Shown: piece by piece, positions 37,289-45,673 of the stretch
How positions within the stretch are numbered: the first letter of the stretch is position 1
Layout of the letters: each line of letters begins with the position of its first letter
From: Gordonia sp. 'Campus'
GTDB lineage: Bacteria > Actinomycetota > Actinomycetes > Mycobacteriales > Mycobacteriaceae
Assembly (NCBI RefSeq): GCF_022206305.1
Contig: NZ_JAKOIW010000001.1
Location: forward strand, 1 to 64,000
Direction: 5' to 3'
Length of the DNA: 64,000 nucleotides
Made by a program: the position numbers and the translations under genes
The notes under the pieces: model-generated
Seen by the model: only the letters and a program-made list of their open reading frames with translations
Told to the model about the DNA's origin: nothing
The model's database searches: none

Positions 37289-38181
37289 CGCGCTCCATAG
37301 ACAGGCATCGGAACGGGCGCCTTGTCCAGGATCTCCGCGACGACGGGACCGAGCTCGGCGACCTCCCACCGAGATCCCTTGTCGCGCTCGATGCTTCGCT
37401 GCCAACCATCGGCCACCGAGATCTTGCCGCCCTCGACTTCGAAGACCCGGCCGGTCACCGAACCGGCCTCGGGCGATCCCAGCCACACGACCAGCGGCGA
37501 GATGTTCGCGGGATCCATCGCGTCGAACGAGCCGTCCGCGGGCGCTGCCATCTGCGCGGCCATCGCCTCACCCGCCCCCATCGTCATCTGGGTGCGCGCG
37601 GCGGGCGCGATCGCGTTGACGGTGACACCGTAGGAGCCGAGCTCGGCCGCCGCCTGGATGGTCAGGGCCGCGATACCGGCCTTGGCCGCCACGTAGTTGC
37701 CCTGCCCCACCGAGCCGTACAGTCCGGCACCGGAACTCGTGTTGATGATGCGCGCCTGCGGGGTCTCCCCCGATTTGGCGAGTGCCCGCCAGTGCGCGGC
37801 GGCGTGCCTCAACCCGACGAAGTGCCCCTTGAGGTGCACGCGGACGACCGCATCCCATTCGTCTTCGGAGAGCGAGACCAGCATGCGGTCGCGAACGAAC
37901 CCCGCGTTGTTGACCAGTACATCGAGACGGCCGAACTCACCGAGCGCGGTCTCGACCATGGCGGCCCCGGACTCCCAGTCGGCGACGTCGCCTACCGAGG
38001 CGACGGCTTCTCCTCCCGCGGCGACGATCTCGTCGACCACCTCGGTGGCCGGGTCCTCGGCGTAGTCGTTGACGACGACCTTGGCACCGTCGGCGGCGAA
38101 GGCGAGGGCATGCGCGCGTCCGATGCCCTGGCCCGCTCCCGTCACGATGACGACGCGGCCCTCATTCGTTTTGCTGGTCAC
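37285..38181 (-). CDS. Short-chain dehydrogenase (Rv3548c-like)
   Basis: 298 residues from a GTG at 38181 with AAAGGA upstream. Classical SDR: TGAGQGIGRAHA near residue 14, NNAGFVRDRM, and catalytic YVAAK. It is similar in layout to hsd4A and carries the same long C-terminal extension after the SDR core, as in peroxisomal-type 3-hydroxyacyl-CoA dehydrogenases. By synteny with Rv3548c it belongs to ring C/D degradation. Its specific oxidation step is not established from sequence. Confidence 0.87.
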   Translation of the reverse strand: MTSKTNEGRVVIVTGAGQGIGRAHALAFAADGAKVVVNDYAEDPATEVVDEIVAAGGEAVASVGDVADWESGAAMVETALGEFGRLDVLVNNAGFVRDRMLVSLSEDEWDAVVRVHLKGHFVGLRHAAAHWRALAKSGETPQARIINTSSGAGLYGSVGQGNYVAAKAGIAALTIQAAAELGSYGVTVNAIAPAARTQMTMGAGEAMAAQMAAPADGSFDAMDPANISPLVVWLGSPEAGSVTGRVFEVEGGKISVADGWQRSIERDKGSRWEVAELGPVVAEILDKAPVPMPVYGAR

Positions 38182-38269
38182 ACTGGTTCCTTTCTGGACT
38201 GCACGGGCCTGAACTGCACGGGTCTTGCGACGACTGCACTGCGACAGTTGTTCTCGGGCGTCTTCGTCC

Positions 38270-39058
38270 TCAGACTGCGTTACCGGCGGTCGCGGCGTCG
38301 AGAAACGCCGGTTTCTCACCTCCGCCGTGAACGGTGAGTGTCGATCCGCTGATGTATCCGGCCAAGGGCGACAGGAGAAATGCCACGGCGTTGCCGACGT
38401 CGGCGGGTGTCGCCATCCGGCCCATCGGGATCGTCGCGCCGACAGCCTCCACCCCGGCGTCGTCACCGTAGTGCAGGTGCGACAGCTCGGTGACCACCGG
38501 ACCGGCCACCACCGAGTTCACCCGCACCCGCGGGGCCCACTCGACGGCGAGCGAGGTCATGAGGTTGTCGAGACCAGCCTTGGCCGCCCCGTAGGCCGAG
38601 GTCCCCGGCGACGGACGATGTCCGCTCACACTCGAGACGTTGACGATCGCACCGCCCTCGTCCTGCGTCTGCATCACGGCGTTGGCCGCACGGGCCACGG
38701 CCAGCGGGGCCAGCAGATTGAGATCGACGATCTTGCCGGTGAACCGGGCCGAGGCGTCGGCGGCCAGGGCGAACGGTGAACCGCCGGCGTTGTTGACCAC
38801 ACCGTCGATCCGCCCGGCCCGTCCGACGATCTCCTCGACCATCGCGTCGACTGCTGCGGCGTCACGGACGTCGCAGGCGACGAAGGCGACCTCGCGCAGG
38901 TCGTCGGCGACTTTGTCGGCACTGCGGCCGCAGATCACCGGGCGGGCCCCGAGTGAGGCCAGGACACGGGTGATCCCGGCGCCCACTCCTCGTCCGCCAC
39001 CGGTGACCAGGACGACCTTCCCGACCAGGCCCAGCTCGACCTGTGACTGCGTCTGCAT
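38270..39058 (-). CDS. Short-chain dehydrogenase (Rv3549c-like)
   Basis: 262 residues. SDR motifs TGGGRGVGAGI near residue 18, NNAGGSPFAL, and catalytic YGAAK; C-terminus GSTLTVHGGG. It lies 20 bp from a KstR2-type operator and is divergent from echA20, as Rv3549c is from Rv3550. It likely oxidises a hydroxyacyl intermediate of the bicyclic propionate pathway. Confidence 0.88.
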   Translation of the reverse strand: MQTQSQVELGLVGKVVLVTGGGRGVGAGITRVLASLGARPVICGRSADKVADDLREVAFVACDVRDAAAVDAMVEEIVGRAGRIDGVVNNAGGSPFALAADASARFTGKIVDLNLLAPLAVARAANAVMQTQDEGGAIVNVSSVSGHRPSPGTSAYGAAKAGLDNLMTSLAVEWAPRVRVNSVVAGPVVTELSHLHYGDDAGVEAVGATIPMGRMATPADVGNAVAFLLSPLAGYISGSTLTVHGGGEKPAFLDAATAGNAV

Positions 39059-39078
39059 GGGTGCTACCCTACCAAACA

Positions 39079-39092
39079 ACCAAGCACTTGCT
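39079..39092. promoter_or_regulatory. KstR2-type operator (SDR / echA20)
   Basis: ACCAAGCACTTGCT matches AnCAAGnnCTTGnT fully and sits in a longer palindrome ACCAAG...CTTGGT (39079-39096). It lies between divergent genes, close to the SDR start. Confidence 0.9.
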
Positions 39093-39147
39093 TGGTGCGC
39101 TTTCCACAGTCCGCGGACTGTCCGAGCCGCCTCTGAGAGGAGCCCGC

Positions 39148-39942
39148 GTGCCGATCACCACGACACGTTCCGAGACCGGGATCGTGACGGTCACCGTCGA
39201 CTACCCGCCGGTCAACGCGCTGCCATCGGCCGCGTGGTTCGAGCTCGGCGATGCCATCACCGCCGCCGGTGCGGACCCGACCACCCACGTGGTGATCCTT
39301 CGCGCCGAAGGTCGCGGCTTCAACGCCGGCGTCGACATCAAGGAGATGCAGGCGACCGATGGCTTCGACGCACTCATCGGGGCCAACCGCGGATGCGCCG
39401 CGGCGTTCGCCGCCGTGTACGACTGCGCCGTGCCGGTGGTCGTGGCCGTCAACGGATTCTGCGTCGGTGGCGGGATCGGTCTGGTCGGCAACGCCGACGT
39501 CATCGTCGCCTCCGACGACGCGGTGTTCGGCCTCCCCGAGGTCGACCGTGGAGCACTCGGCGCCGCAACACATCTCGCGCGACTCGTGCCGCAACACATG
39601 ATGCGCACGCTCTACTTCACCGCGAAGAACGTGACCGCCCAGCAACTCGAGCATTTCGGTTCGGTCTACCGCGTGGTGCCACGCGAACAACTGCTCGACG
39701 CCGCGCTCGAGGTCGCCGAGGCCATCGCCGCCAAGGACACCCGGGTGATCCGGGCGGCGAAGGAGGCGATCAACAACATCGATCCCGTCGACGTCAAGGC
39801 GAGCTACCGGCTCGAGCAGGGGTACACCTTCGAGCTGAACCTCGCGGGTGTCGCCGACGAACACCGGGATGCGTTCGTCTCGACCGGAAAACCGCTCGCC
39901 GCCAACACGTCCGGCTCGACACCCGATGGAGGGCACGCCTGA
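39148..39942 (+). CDS. echA20: Steroid ring-D hydrolase EchA20
   Basis: 264 residues from a GTG at 39148 with GAGAGGAG upstream. Crotonase fold with RAEGRGFNAGVDIKEM near residue 54 and NGFCVGGGIGL. Family knowledge: EchA20 hydrolytically opens ring D of the bicyclic CoA ester made from the steroid C/D rings. First gene of the operon echA20-ipdA-ipdB-ipdC, under the KstR2-type site. Confidence 0.93.
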   Translation: MPITTTRSETGIVTVTVDYPPVNALPSAAWFELGDAITAAGADPTTHVVILRAEGRGFNAGVDIKEMQATDGFDALIGANRGCAAAFAAVYDCAVPVVVAVNGFCVGGGIGLVGNADVIVASDDAVFGLPEVDRGALGAATHLARLVPQHMMRTLYFTAKNVTAQQLEHFGSVYRVVPREQLLDAALEVAEAIAAKDTRVIRAAKEAINNIDPVDVKASYRLEQGYTFELNLAGVADEHRDAFVSTGKPLAANTSGSTPDGGHA

Positions 39943-39943
39943 G

Positions 39944-40873
39944 ATGGCCACCGACAAGACAAGCACCTTCGACGACGTCATCGCCGAACTCCGCGACGGC
40001 ATGACCATCGGCATCGGCGGTTGGGGATCGCGGCGCAAGCCGATGGCCCTGGTCCGCGCGATCGCCCGCTCCGACGTCAAGGACCTCACCGTGGTGACCT
40101 ACGGCGGCCCCGACCTCGGAGTGCTGTGCGCTGCAGGCAAGGTGCGCCGCGCGTACTACGGTTTCGTCTCACTCGACTCGGCGCCGTTCTACGACCCGTG
40201 GTTCGCGAAAGCCCGCACCAACGGTGAGATCGAGGTGCGCGAGATGGACGAGGGCATGGTCAAGTGCGGCCTCGAGGCGGCCGCCGCGCGCCTGCCGTTC
40301 CTGCCGATCCGCGCCGGACTCGGGTCGGATGTGCTGCGCTTCTGGGAGGGCGAACTCAAGACCGTCGAGTCCCCCTACCCCGATGCCGACGGCCGCACCC
40401 AGACGCTGGTCGCGATGCCGGCACTGAAGCTCGACGCCGCCTTCGTCCACCTGGACCTGGCCGACGCCCACGGCAACGCTGCCTACACCGGCGTCGACCC
40501 CTACTTCGACGACCTCTACTGCGCGGCCGCCGAGCGTCGCTACCTCGAAACAGATCAGATCGTCTCCACGGAGGTACTGGTCAAGACAGTTCCGCATCAG
40601 CGTCTTCTGTTGAATCGCATGAACGTGGACCGGGTTGTCCACGCGCCGAACGGGGCGCATTTCACTTTGACGGGCGCCGGGAGCGGAGCGAGCGGGCCCA
40701 ATGGCACAGCCGAGTACGGGCGGGACGAGAAGTTCCAGCAGTTCTATGTGGCCTCGGCCAAGGAACCCGAGACCTGGGATGCGTTCTCCCGCCGGTTCCT
40801 CCAGGTCGACGAGGAGACCTACCAGCGCGAGGTCACCGCGTGGCAGGCCGAGCAGAAGGAGAACGAGCAGTGA
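39944..40873 (+). CDS. ipdA: Steroid ring-C hydrolase subunit IpdA
   Basis: 309 residues, ATG one base after the echA20 stop. Family I CoA-transferase fold: GMTIGIGGWGSRRKPMAL near residue 22 and HGNAAYTGVDPYFDDL. IpdA and IpdB form the hydrolase that opens ring C by a retro-Claisen-like cleavage rather than acting as CoA-transferase. The stop is overlapped by ipdB. Confidence 0.93.
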   Translation: MATDKTSTFDDVIAELRDGMTIGIGGWGSRRKPMALVRAIARSDVKDLTVVTYGGPDLGVLCAAGKVRRAYYGFVSLDSAPFYDPWFAKARTNGEIEVREMDEGMVKCGLEAAAARLPFLPIRAGLGSDVLRFWEGELKTVESPYPDADGRTQTLVAMPALKLDAAFVHLDLADAHGNAAYTGVDPYFDDLYCAAAERRYLETDQIVSTEVLVKTVPHQRLLLNRMNVDRVVHAPNGAHFTLTGAGSGASGPNGTAEYGRDEKFQQFYVASAKEPETWDAFSRRFLQVDEETYQREVTAWQAEQKENEQ

Positions 40874-41640
40874 GCACCGCCGAGACCCAGGCGTCCACGG
40901 ACGTCACGCGCGCCGAGTACTGCGTCATCTCCTGCGCCGAGATCTTCTCCGGGGCAGGCGAGATCATGGCATCGCCGATGGCGCCCACTCCCCTGCTCGG
41001 TGCCCGCCTGGCACGCCTCACCACCGAGCCCGACCTGCTGATCACCGACGGTGAGGCGCTGATCCTGGCCGACACGCCGCCGATCGGCAAGACCGGACCG
41101 ATCGAGGGGTGGATGCCGTTCCGCAAGGTCTTCGACGTCGTCGCGTCGGGGCGCCGTCATGTGGTCATGGGCGCCAACCAGATCGACCGTCACGGCAATC
41201 AGAATCTGTCGGCGTTCGGACCACTGCAGCACCCGACGCGCCAGATGTTCGGTGTTCGTGGCGCGCCCGGTAACACCATCAACCACCCGACGAGCTACTG
41301 GGTGCCGCGGCACACGGCGCGCGTCTTCGGCGAGTCCGTCGACATCGTGTCCGGAGTCGGTTTCGACAAGGTCGATGCCGACAACCCGGCCTTCGACGAC
41401 CTGAACATCCACCGCGTCGTCACCAATCTCGGCGTGTTCGACTTCGGCGGTGAGGGCCACACGATGCGAGCCCTCTCGCTGCATCCGGGAGTCACCGCCG
41501 ACGAGGTCGCCGAGAACACCGGTTTCGAGATCGCCGGCCTCACGGACGCACCCGAGACACGTCGCCCCACCGATGAGGAACTCGCGCTCATCCGCGACGT
41601 CCTCGACCCGAAGGGCGTCCGCAACAAGGAAGTCCGATGA
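40870..41640 (+). CDS. ipdB: Steroid ring-C hydrolase subunit IpdB
   Basis: 256 residues from a GTG overlapping the ipdA stop by 4 bp. CoA-transferase beta-type fold with ISCAEIFSGAGEIMASPM near residue 20 and MGANQIDRHGNQNLSAFG. It pairs with IpdA. The stop overlaps the ipdC start by 4 bp, so ipdA, ipdB and ipdC are likely translated in step. Confidence 0.93.
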   Translation: MSTAETQASTDVTRAEYCVISCAEIFSGAGEIMASPMAPTPLLGARLARLTTEPDLLITDGEALILADTPPIGKTGPIEGWMPFRKVFDVVASGRRHVVMGANQIDRHGNQNLSAFGPLQHPTRQMFGVRGAPGNTINHPTSYWVPRHTARVFGESVDIVSGVGFDKVDADNPAFDDLNIHRVVTNLGVFDFGGEGHTMRALSLHPGVTADEVAENTGFEIAGLTDAPETRRPTDEELALIRDVLDPKGVRNKEVR

Positions 41641-42749
41641 CCGGACCCACCACTGCGCAACCGAGCCCGGCCCGCGCAGCCGGATTGTCGACCCGTTTCA
41701 CCGAACTCGTGGGCATCGAGTACCCGATCGTGCAGACCGGGATGGGCTGGGTGTCCGGGCCGTCGTTGACCTCGGCGACGTCGAACGCCGGCGGACTGGG
41801 AATCCTGGCGTCGGCGACGATGACCTTCGTCGAACTCGAGACGGCGATCGCGAAGACGAAGACGCTGACCGACAAGCCCTTCGGCGTGAACATGCGCGCC
41901 GACGCGACAGACGCCCCTGAGCGGATCGACCTGCTGATCCGCGAGGGCGTCAAGGTCGCATCGTTCGCGCTGGCCCCCAAACCGGAACTCATCGCGAAGC
42001 TGAAGGACAACGGGATCGTGGTGATCCCGTCGATCGGTGCCGCCAAACACGCGGTCAAGGTCGCGTCGTGGGGCGCCGACGCGGTGATCGTGCAGGGCGG
42101 CGAAGGTGGCGGCCACACCGGACCCGTCGCGACCACCCTGCTGTTGCCGTCGGTTCTGGATGCGTTGTCGGCCAAGGGGATCGACATGCCGGTGGTCGCC
42201 GCCGGCGGTTTCTTCGACGGCCGCGGCCTCGCCGCGGCGCTGGCCTATGGCGCCCAGGGCGTCGCGATGGGTACGCGCTTCCTGCTCACCTCCGACAGTG
42301 CCGTGCCCGACTCGGTCAAACAGGAGTACCTCGGTCGCGGACTCGGCGACACCGTCGTGTCGGTGAAGGTCGACGGCATGCCGCACCGGGTGCTGCGGAC
42401 CCCACTCGTGGAGGCCCTCGAAAGCGGAAGCCCGGTGCGCGCTCTCGTGGCCGCCGCGCGCAACGCCAACGAGTTCAAGCAGATGACCGGCATGCGCTGG
42501 ACCACGATGCTCAAAGACGGTCGCACGATGAAGAAGTCGGGCGAACGCTCCTGGCAGCAGGTCATCATGGCGGGCAACACCCCCATGCTGCTCAAGGCCG
42601 GTCTCGTCGAGGGCGACACCCGCGCCGGCGTACTCGCCTCCGGTCAGGTGGTCGGGATGATCGAGGACCTGCCGAGCTGTGACGAGTTGATCCAGTCGAT
42701 CATGGCGCAGGCGCACGAACGGTTGAAGACGCTCGGCTCGTTGGGTTAG
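41637..42749 (+). CDS. ipdC: Flavin-dependent steroid ring-C/D reductase IpdC
   Basis: 370 residues. Nitronate-monooxygenase-like TIM barrel: IEYPIVQTGMGWVSG near residue 24, VQGGEGGGHTGPVA (FMN loop) and VAAGGFFDGRGLA. In M. tuberculosis the homologue Rv3553 is the flavoprotein acting on the hydroxylated bicyclic CoA ester before ring opening. Last gene of the operon; followed by the repeat-rich region. Confidence 0.92.
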   Translation: MTGPTTAQPSPARAAGLSTRFTELVGIEYPIVQTGMGWVSGPSLTSATSNAGGLGILASATMTFVELETAIAKTKTLTDKPFGVNMRADATDAPERIDLLIREGVKVASFALAPKPELIAKLKDNGIVVIPSIGAAKHAVKVASWGADAVIVQGGEGGGHTGPVATTLLLPSVLDALSAKGIDMPVVAAGGFFDGRGLAAALAYGAQGVAMGTRFLLTSDSAVPDSVKQEYLGRGLGDTVVSVKVDGMPHRVLRTPLVEALESGSPVRALVAAARNANEFKQMTGMRWTTMLKDGRTMKKSGERSWQQVIMAGNTPMLLKAGLVEGDTRAGVLASGQVVGMIEDLPSCDELIQSIMAQAHERLKTLGSLG

Positions 42750-42764
42750 GCGCTCCGGCCCGGG

Positions 42765-42802
42765 CCTTCGTGGCTCGTCGCTTGCGCTCCTCGCACCTCA
42801 GG
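42765..42802. repeat. Dispersed 38-bp repeat, copy A
   Basis: Begins CCTTCGTGGCTCGTCGCT and ends CGCACCTCAGG. A copy of the same length (about three mismatches) lies at 43850-43887, and a shorter inverted copy at 43795-43825. Together they bracket the ABC ATPase gene. Confidence 0.85.
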
Positions 42803-42812
42803 CGGCACAAAG

Positions 42813-42949
42813 GGGCCGTCACCCCCGCCCCCTGAGGGGCCCGGAGCGTGCGGAGGGCCGTCACCCCCGCCCCCTGAGGAGGCCCGGAGCGTGCGGAGGG
42901 CCATCACCCACGCCCCCTGAGGGGCCCGGAGCGTGCGGAGGGCCGTCAC
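42813..42949. repeat. 42-43 bp tandem repeat upstream of the ABC ATPase
   Basis: Three units (starting 42813, 42855, 42898) and a short fourth (42940) share GGGCCGTCACCCCCGCCCCC and GGCCCGGAGCGTGCGGA. Unit 2 has one extra base; unit 3 has point changes. It fills most of the 224 bp between ipdC and the ATPase gene. Confidence 0.9.
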
Positions 42950-42973
42950 GAAGGGTCCGGTAGGTTCGCAAGC

Positions 42974-43768
42974 GTGTCTACCCCGGATGTCCTGCGCCTG
43001 GATTCGGTCGGCTTCGTGCGGCAGTCCCGCGCGATCCTCACCGACATCGACCTCACCATCCGTGCCGGCGAGCGATGGGCGCTCATCGGCCCGAACGGCG
43101 CGGGCAAATCGACGATCCTGAGCCTGTGCGGCGCCGAACAACACCCGACGTCCGGAACGGTCCATGTCCTCGGACATCAGCTGGGGCGGGTCGAGATCCG
43201 GAAACTGCGTGAGTCCATCGGCCACGTGAATCCGCGGCATCCGTTGCGATCGCCGCTGTCCATCCGCGAGGTCGTGCTGACCGGCGCGACCGGTACCACC
43301 GAGCTGATGGATCGCCGGAAGCCCGCGCCGGAGACACTCGTCCGCGCCGACGAGCTGATCGAGATGCTCGGCTTGAGCGCGCTCGCGTCGGCGCCGTGGA
43401 CCAATCTGTCTCAGGGCGAACGCGGCCGGACGCTGATCGCCCGCGCGCTGCTGTCCGATCCGCGGCTCCTGCTGCTCGACGAGCCGTCGACCGGCCTCGA
43501 TGTGGCCGCGCGCGAGCAACTCCTGCAGACAGTCGACCGATTGCACCGCACGCACCCGGACCTCGCGACCGTACTGGTCACCCACCACCTCGAGGAACTG
43601 CCCGAGACGACGACGCACGCCGTGCTGGTGACCGGTGGCCGGATCCTCGCCGCGGGTCCCGTCGACGAGATCCTCACCACCGCGCTGGTGACCGAATGCT
43701 TCGACTACCCGATCGAGATCGCCCACCAGGAGGGGCGGTGGTCGGCACGCGGGGTCGCCGCCCCCTGA
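42974..43768 (+). CDS. ABC transporter ATP-binding protein, no permease nearby
   Basis: 264 residues from a GTG at 42974. Walker A GPNGAGKST (about residue 37), signature LSQGERGR, Walker B LLLLDEPS, and H-loop VTHH. It resembles ModF/YlmA-type molybdate or iron-type ATPases. No permease or binding protein is encoded beside it, and it is boxed in by repeats on both sides. The partner and substrate cannot be told from this window. Confidence 0.87.
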   Translation: MSTPDVLRLDSVGFVRQSRAILTDIDLTIRAGERWALIGPNGAGKSTILSLCGAEQHPTSGTVHVLGHQLGRVEIRKLRESIGHVNPRHPLRSPLSIREVVLTGATGTTELMDRRKPAPETLVRADELIEMLGLSALASAPWTNLSQGERGRTLIARALLSDPRLLLLDEPSTGLDVAAREQLLQTVDRLHRTHPDLATVLVTHHLEELPETTTHAVLVTGGRILAAGPVDEILTTALVTECFDYPIEIAHQEGRWSARGVAAP

Positions 43769-43794
43769 CCTACGAGGTTCGGCTCCGCTTGCTC

Positions 43795-43887
43795 CCTGAG
43801 GTGCGAGCGAAGCGAGCCACGAAGGGTCTCGCAACGTCTCTCGCCAGCCCCTTCGAGGCTCGTCGCTATCGCTCCTCGCACCTCAGG
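43795..43887. repeat. Inverted pair of the dispersed repeat downstream of the ABC ATPase
   Basis: A 31-bp inverted copy (43795-43825) and a 38-bp direct copy (43850-43887) of the repeat at 42765 form a large stem-loop between the ATPase gene and the convergent ABC exporter; a further fragment (CTCGCACCTGAGGGAGCAG) follows to 43935. It may also terminate transcription. Confidence 0.83.
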
Positions 43888-43936
43888 GAGCAGGTGCGGC
43901 ACGGCTACCACTCCTCGCACCTGAGGGAGCAGAGAG

Positions 43937-45673
43937 TTAAGCCGACGGCGTCAGCGTCCAGCCGGCAGCGGCGGTGCGCTGGTTCCAGAACTCCGTGTAT
44001 CGGCCACCGCGGGTGAGCAGTTCGTCGTGCGTGCCGATGTCGTCGACACCGCCCTGATCGTCGAGGACGACGATCTGGTCGGCGGCGATCACCGTCGAGA
44101 GCTTGTGCGCGATGACGAGCACGGTGCTGTCGTCGGCGAGTCGGCGGATCGACTCGGCCACATGCGATTCGTTCTCCGGGTCGAGCGCGCTCGTCGCCTC
44201 GTCGAACAGCACGATCGGGGCGTTCTTGAGCAACGCGCGAGCGATCGAGACCCGTTGACGCTCACCACCGGACAGTGCTGAACCGCCCTCGCCGACGACG
44301 GTGTGCCAACCATCGGGCAGGCGGTCGACGATCGAGGTGACGCCCGCGGTCTCGGCCGCGGCGCGGATCTCGTCGTCGGACGCATCGGGGCGGCCGAGTT
44401 TGATGTTCTCCCACAGGGTGTCGTCGAAGAGGTAGACGTCCTGGAACACCTGTGACAGCTGCCCCATCAGGGCACCGGTCTCCTGCTCCCGCACGTCGAC
44501 GCCACCGACCTTCACGACGCCGCCGTCGACGTCGTAGAACCGGGCGATGAGACGGAAGATCGTCGACTTCCCCGAACCGGACGGCCCGACGAGCGCCGTC
44601 ATCGTGCCCGGGCGGGCGCGCAGGGAGACGTTGCGCAGAACCGGGGTGTCGGCGTCGTATCCGAAGGCCACAGCATCGAGTTCGACCGCGCCGGGCTCGG
44701 TGATCGGGGCCGGTTGTTCGGGGGCCGGCATGCGTTCGGTGTCGAGAACGCCGGTGATGCGGTTGATCTCGTCGGTCGACATCCGCAGCGTCGACCCGAG
44801 TTCCGCGAGTTCACCGATCGGGCCGAAGAATCGGGCCGCGAGGCCGAACACGGCGACGAGCAGCGCCGGCTCGATGTGGCCGGCCACCGCCAGCCATGCA
44901 CCGAGTGCGAGCACCGCACTGAAGACGACCTGCACCGAGAGACCGTTGAGCAGGATGCCGAGGATGGAGCGCCACAGCATCGACTTGCCCACGCGCGCCT
45001 GCTGTCCCAGCGCCTCGGCGAGCGGTGCATGTGCGGAGTCGGCGTCGCCGAAGGCCCGCAGGACCGCCTGGCATCGAGCAAACTCCAGGACCCGGTTGTT
45101 CACCTTGACGGCTTCGGCACGCTTGCGCCCCTCGGACTTCGCGAGGAAGGAGCTCGACAGCTTGCCGACGTACATCAGGACCAGCGTGCCGACCACCATG
45201 AGAAGGCCGATGCGCCAGTCGAACACGCAGATGCCGATGACGACGACGACCGAGCTCACCGTGTTGACGACGACGGGGGTGATGTAGTGCGCCCCCGTGC
45301 TGCCGACGAACATCGTTCCCTTCACCGCGATCTGGGAGACGTCGCCGATCCGGTCGCGGGTGAACCAGCCCAGCGGCAGCGTGACCATGTGGTCACCGAG
45401 GCGGTGATGCAGCATCCGCATCGCGTAGAGCGCCATCGTCATGCCCTTCAAGGACTGGACGTAGGCGCTCACCCCGCAGACGATCACCAGGAACAGCAAC
45501 GGCCACAACCACTTCGCGGCAGCCGCCAGGTCACCGGTCAGCAGGTGCTCCACAATCGGGACGAGCGTGAGCATCGCCAGGCCCTGCGCGATGCCGTAGA
45601 CGACCACCCAGGTGAGGAAGACGACCATCCGGGCACGTTCGGAACCCAGGATCGTGTAGAAACCGCGGATCAT
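43937..45673 (-). CDS. ABC transporter, fused permease-ATPase, IrtB-like half
   Basis: 578 residues. Six-helix ABC membrane domain (about 1-300; LGDHMVTLPLGWFTRDRIGD), then ATPase domain with Walker A GPSGSGKST, signature SGGERQRV and Walker B IVLFDEATSALDPENE. It overlaps the upstream gene by 4 bp, forming a heterodimer. Sequence style resembles IrtB/YbtQ siderophore-type transporters. Substrate inferred as a siderophore; other lipophilic substrates are possible. Confidence 0.85.
   Translation of the reverse strand: MIRGFYTILGSERARMVVFLTWVVVYGIAQGLAMLTLVPIVEHLLTGDLAAAAKWLWPLLFLVIVCGVSAYVQSLKGMTMALYAMRMLHHRLGDHMVTLPLGWFTRDRIGDVSQIAVKGTMFVGSTGAHYITPVVVNTVSSVVVVIGICVFDWRIGLLMVVGTLVLMYVGKLSSSFLAKSEGRKRAEAVKVNNRVLEFARCQAVLRAFGDADSAHAPLAEALGQQARVGKSMLWRSILGILLNGLSVQVVFSAVLALGAWLAVAGHIEPALLVAVFGLAARFFGPIGELAELGSTLRMSTDEINRITGVLDTERMPAPEQPAPITEPGAVELDAVAFGYDADTPVLRNVSLRARPGTMTALVGPSGSGKSTIFRLIARFYDVDGGVVKVGGVDVREQETGALMGQLSQVFQDVYLFDDTLWENIKLGRPDASDDEIRAAAETAGVTSIVDRLPDGWHTVVGEGGSALSGGERQRVSIARALLKNAPIVLFDEATSALDPENESHVAESIRRLADDSTVLVIAHKLSTVIAADQIVVLDDQGGVDDIGTHDELLTRGGRYTEFWNQRTAAAGWTLTPSA

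Noticed and set aside
41637..42749. ipdC as a duplicate of the flavoprotein gene at 17744
   Set aside because: Both are nitronate-monooxygenase-like but differ clearly in sequence and context.
42813..42949. Possible CRISPR array or IS end
   Set aside because: Directly adjoining units, no spacers, no transposase.
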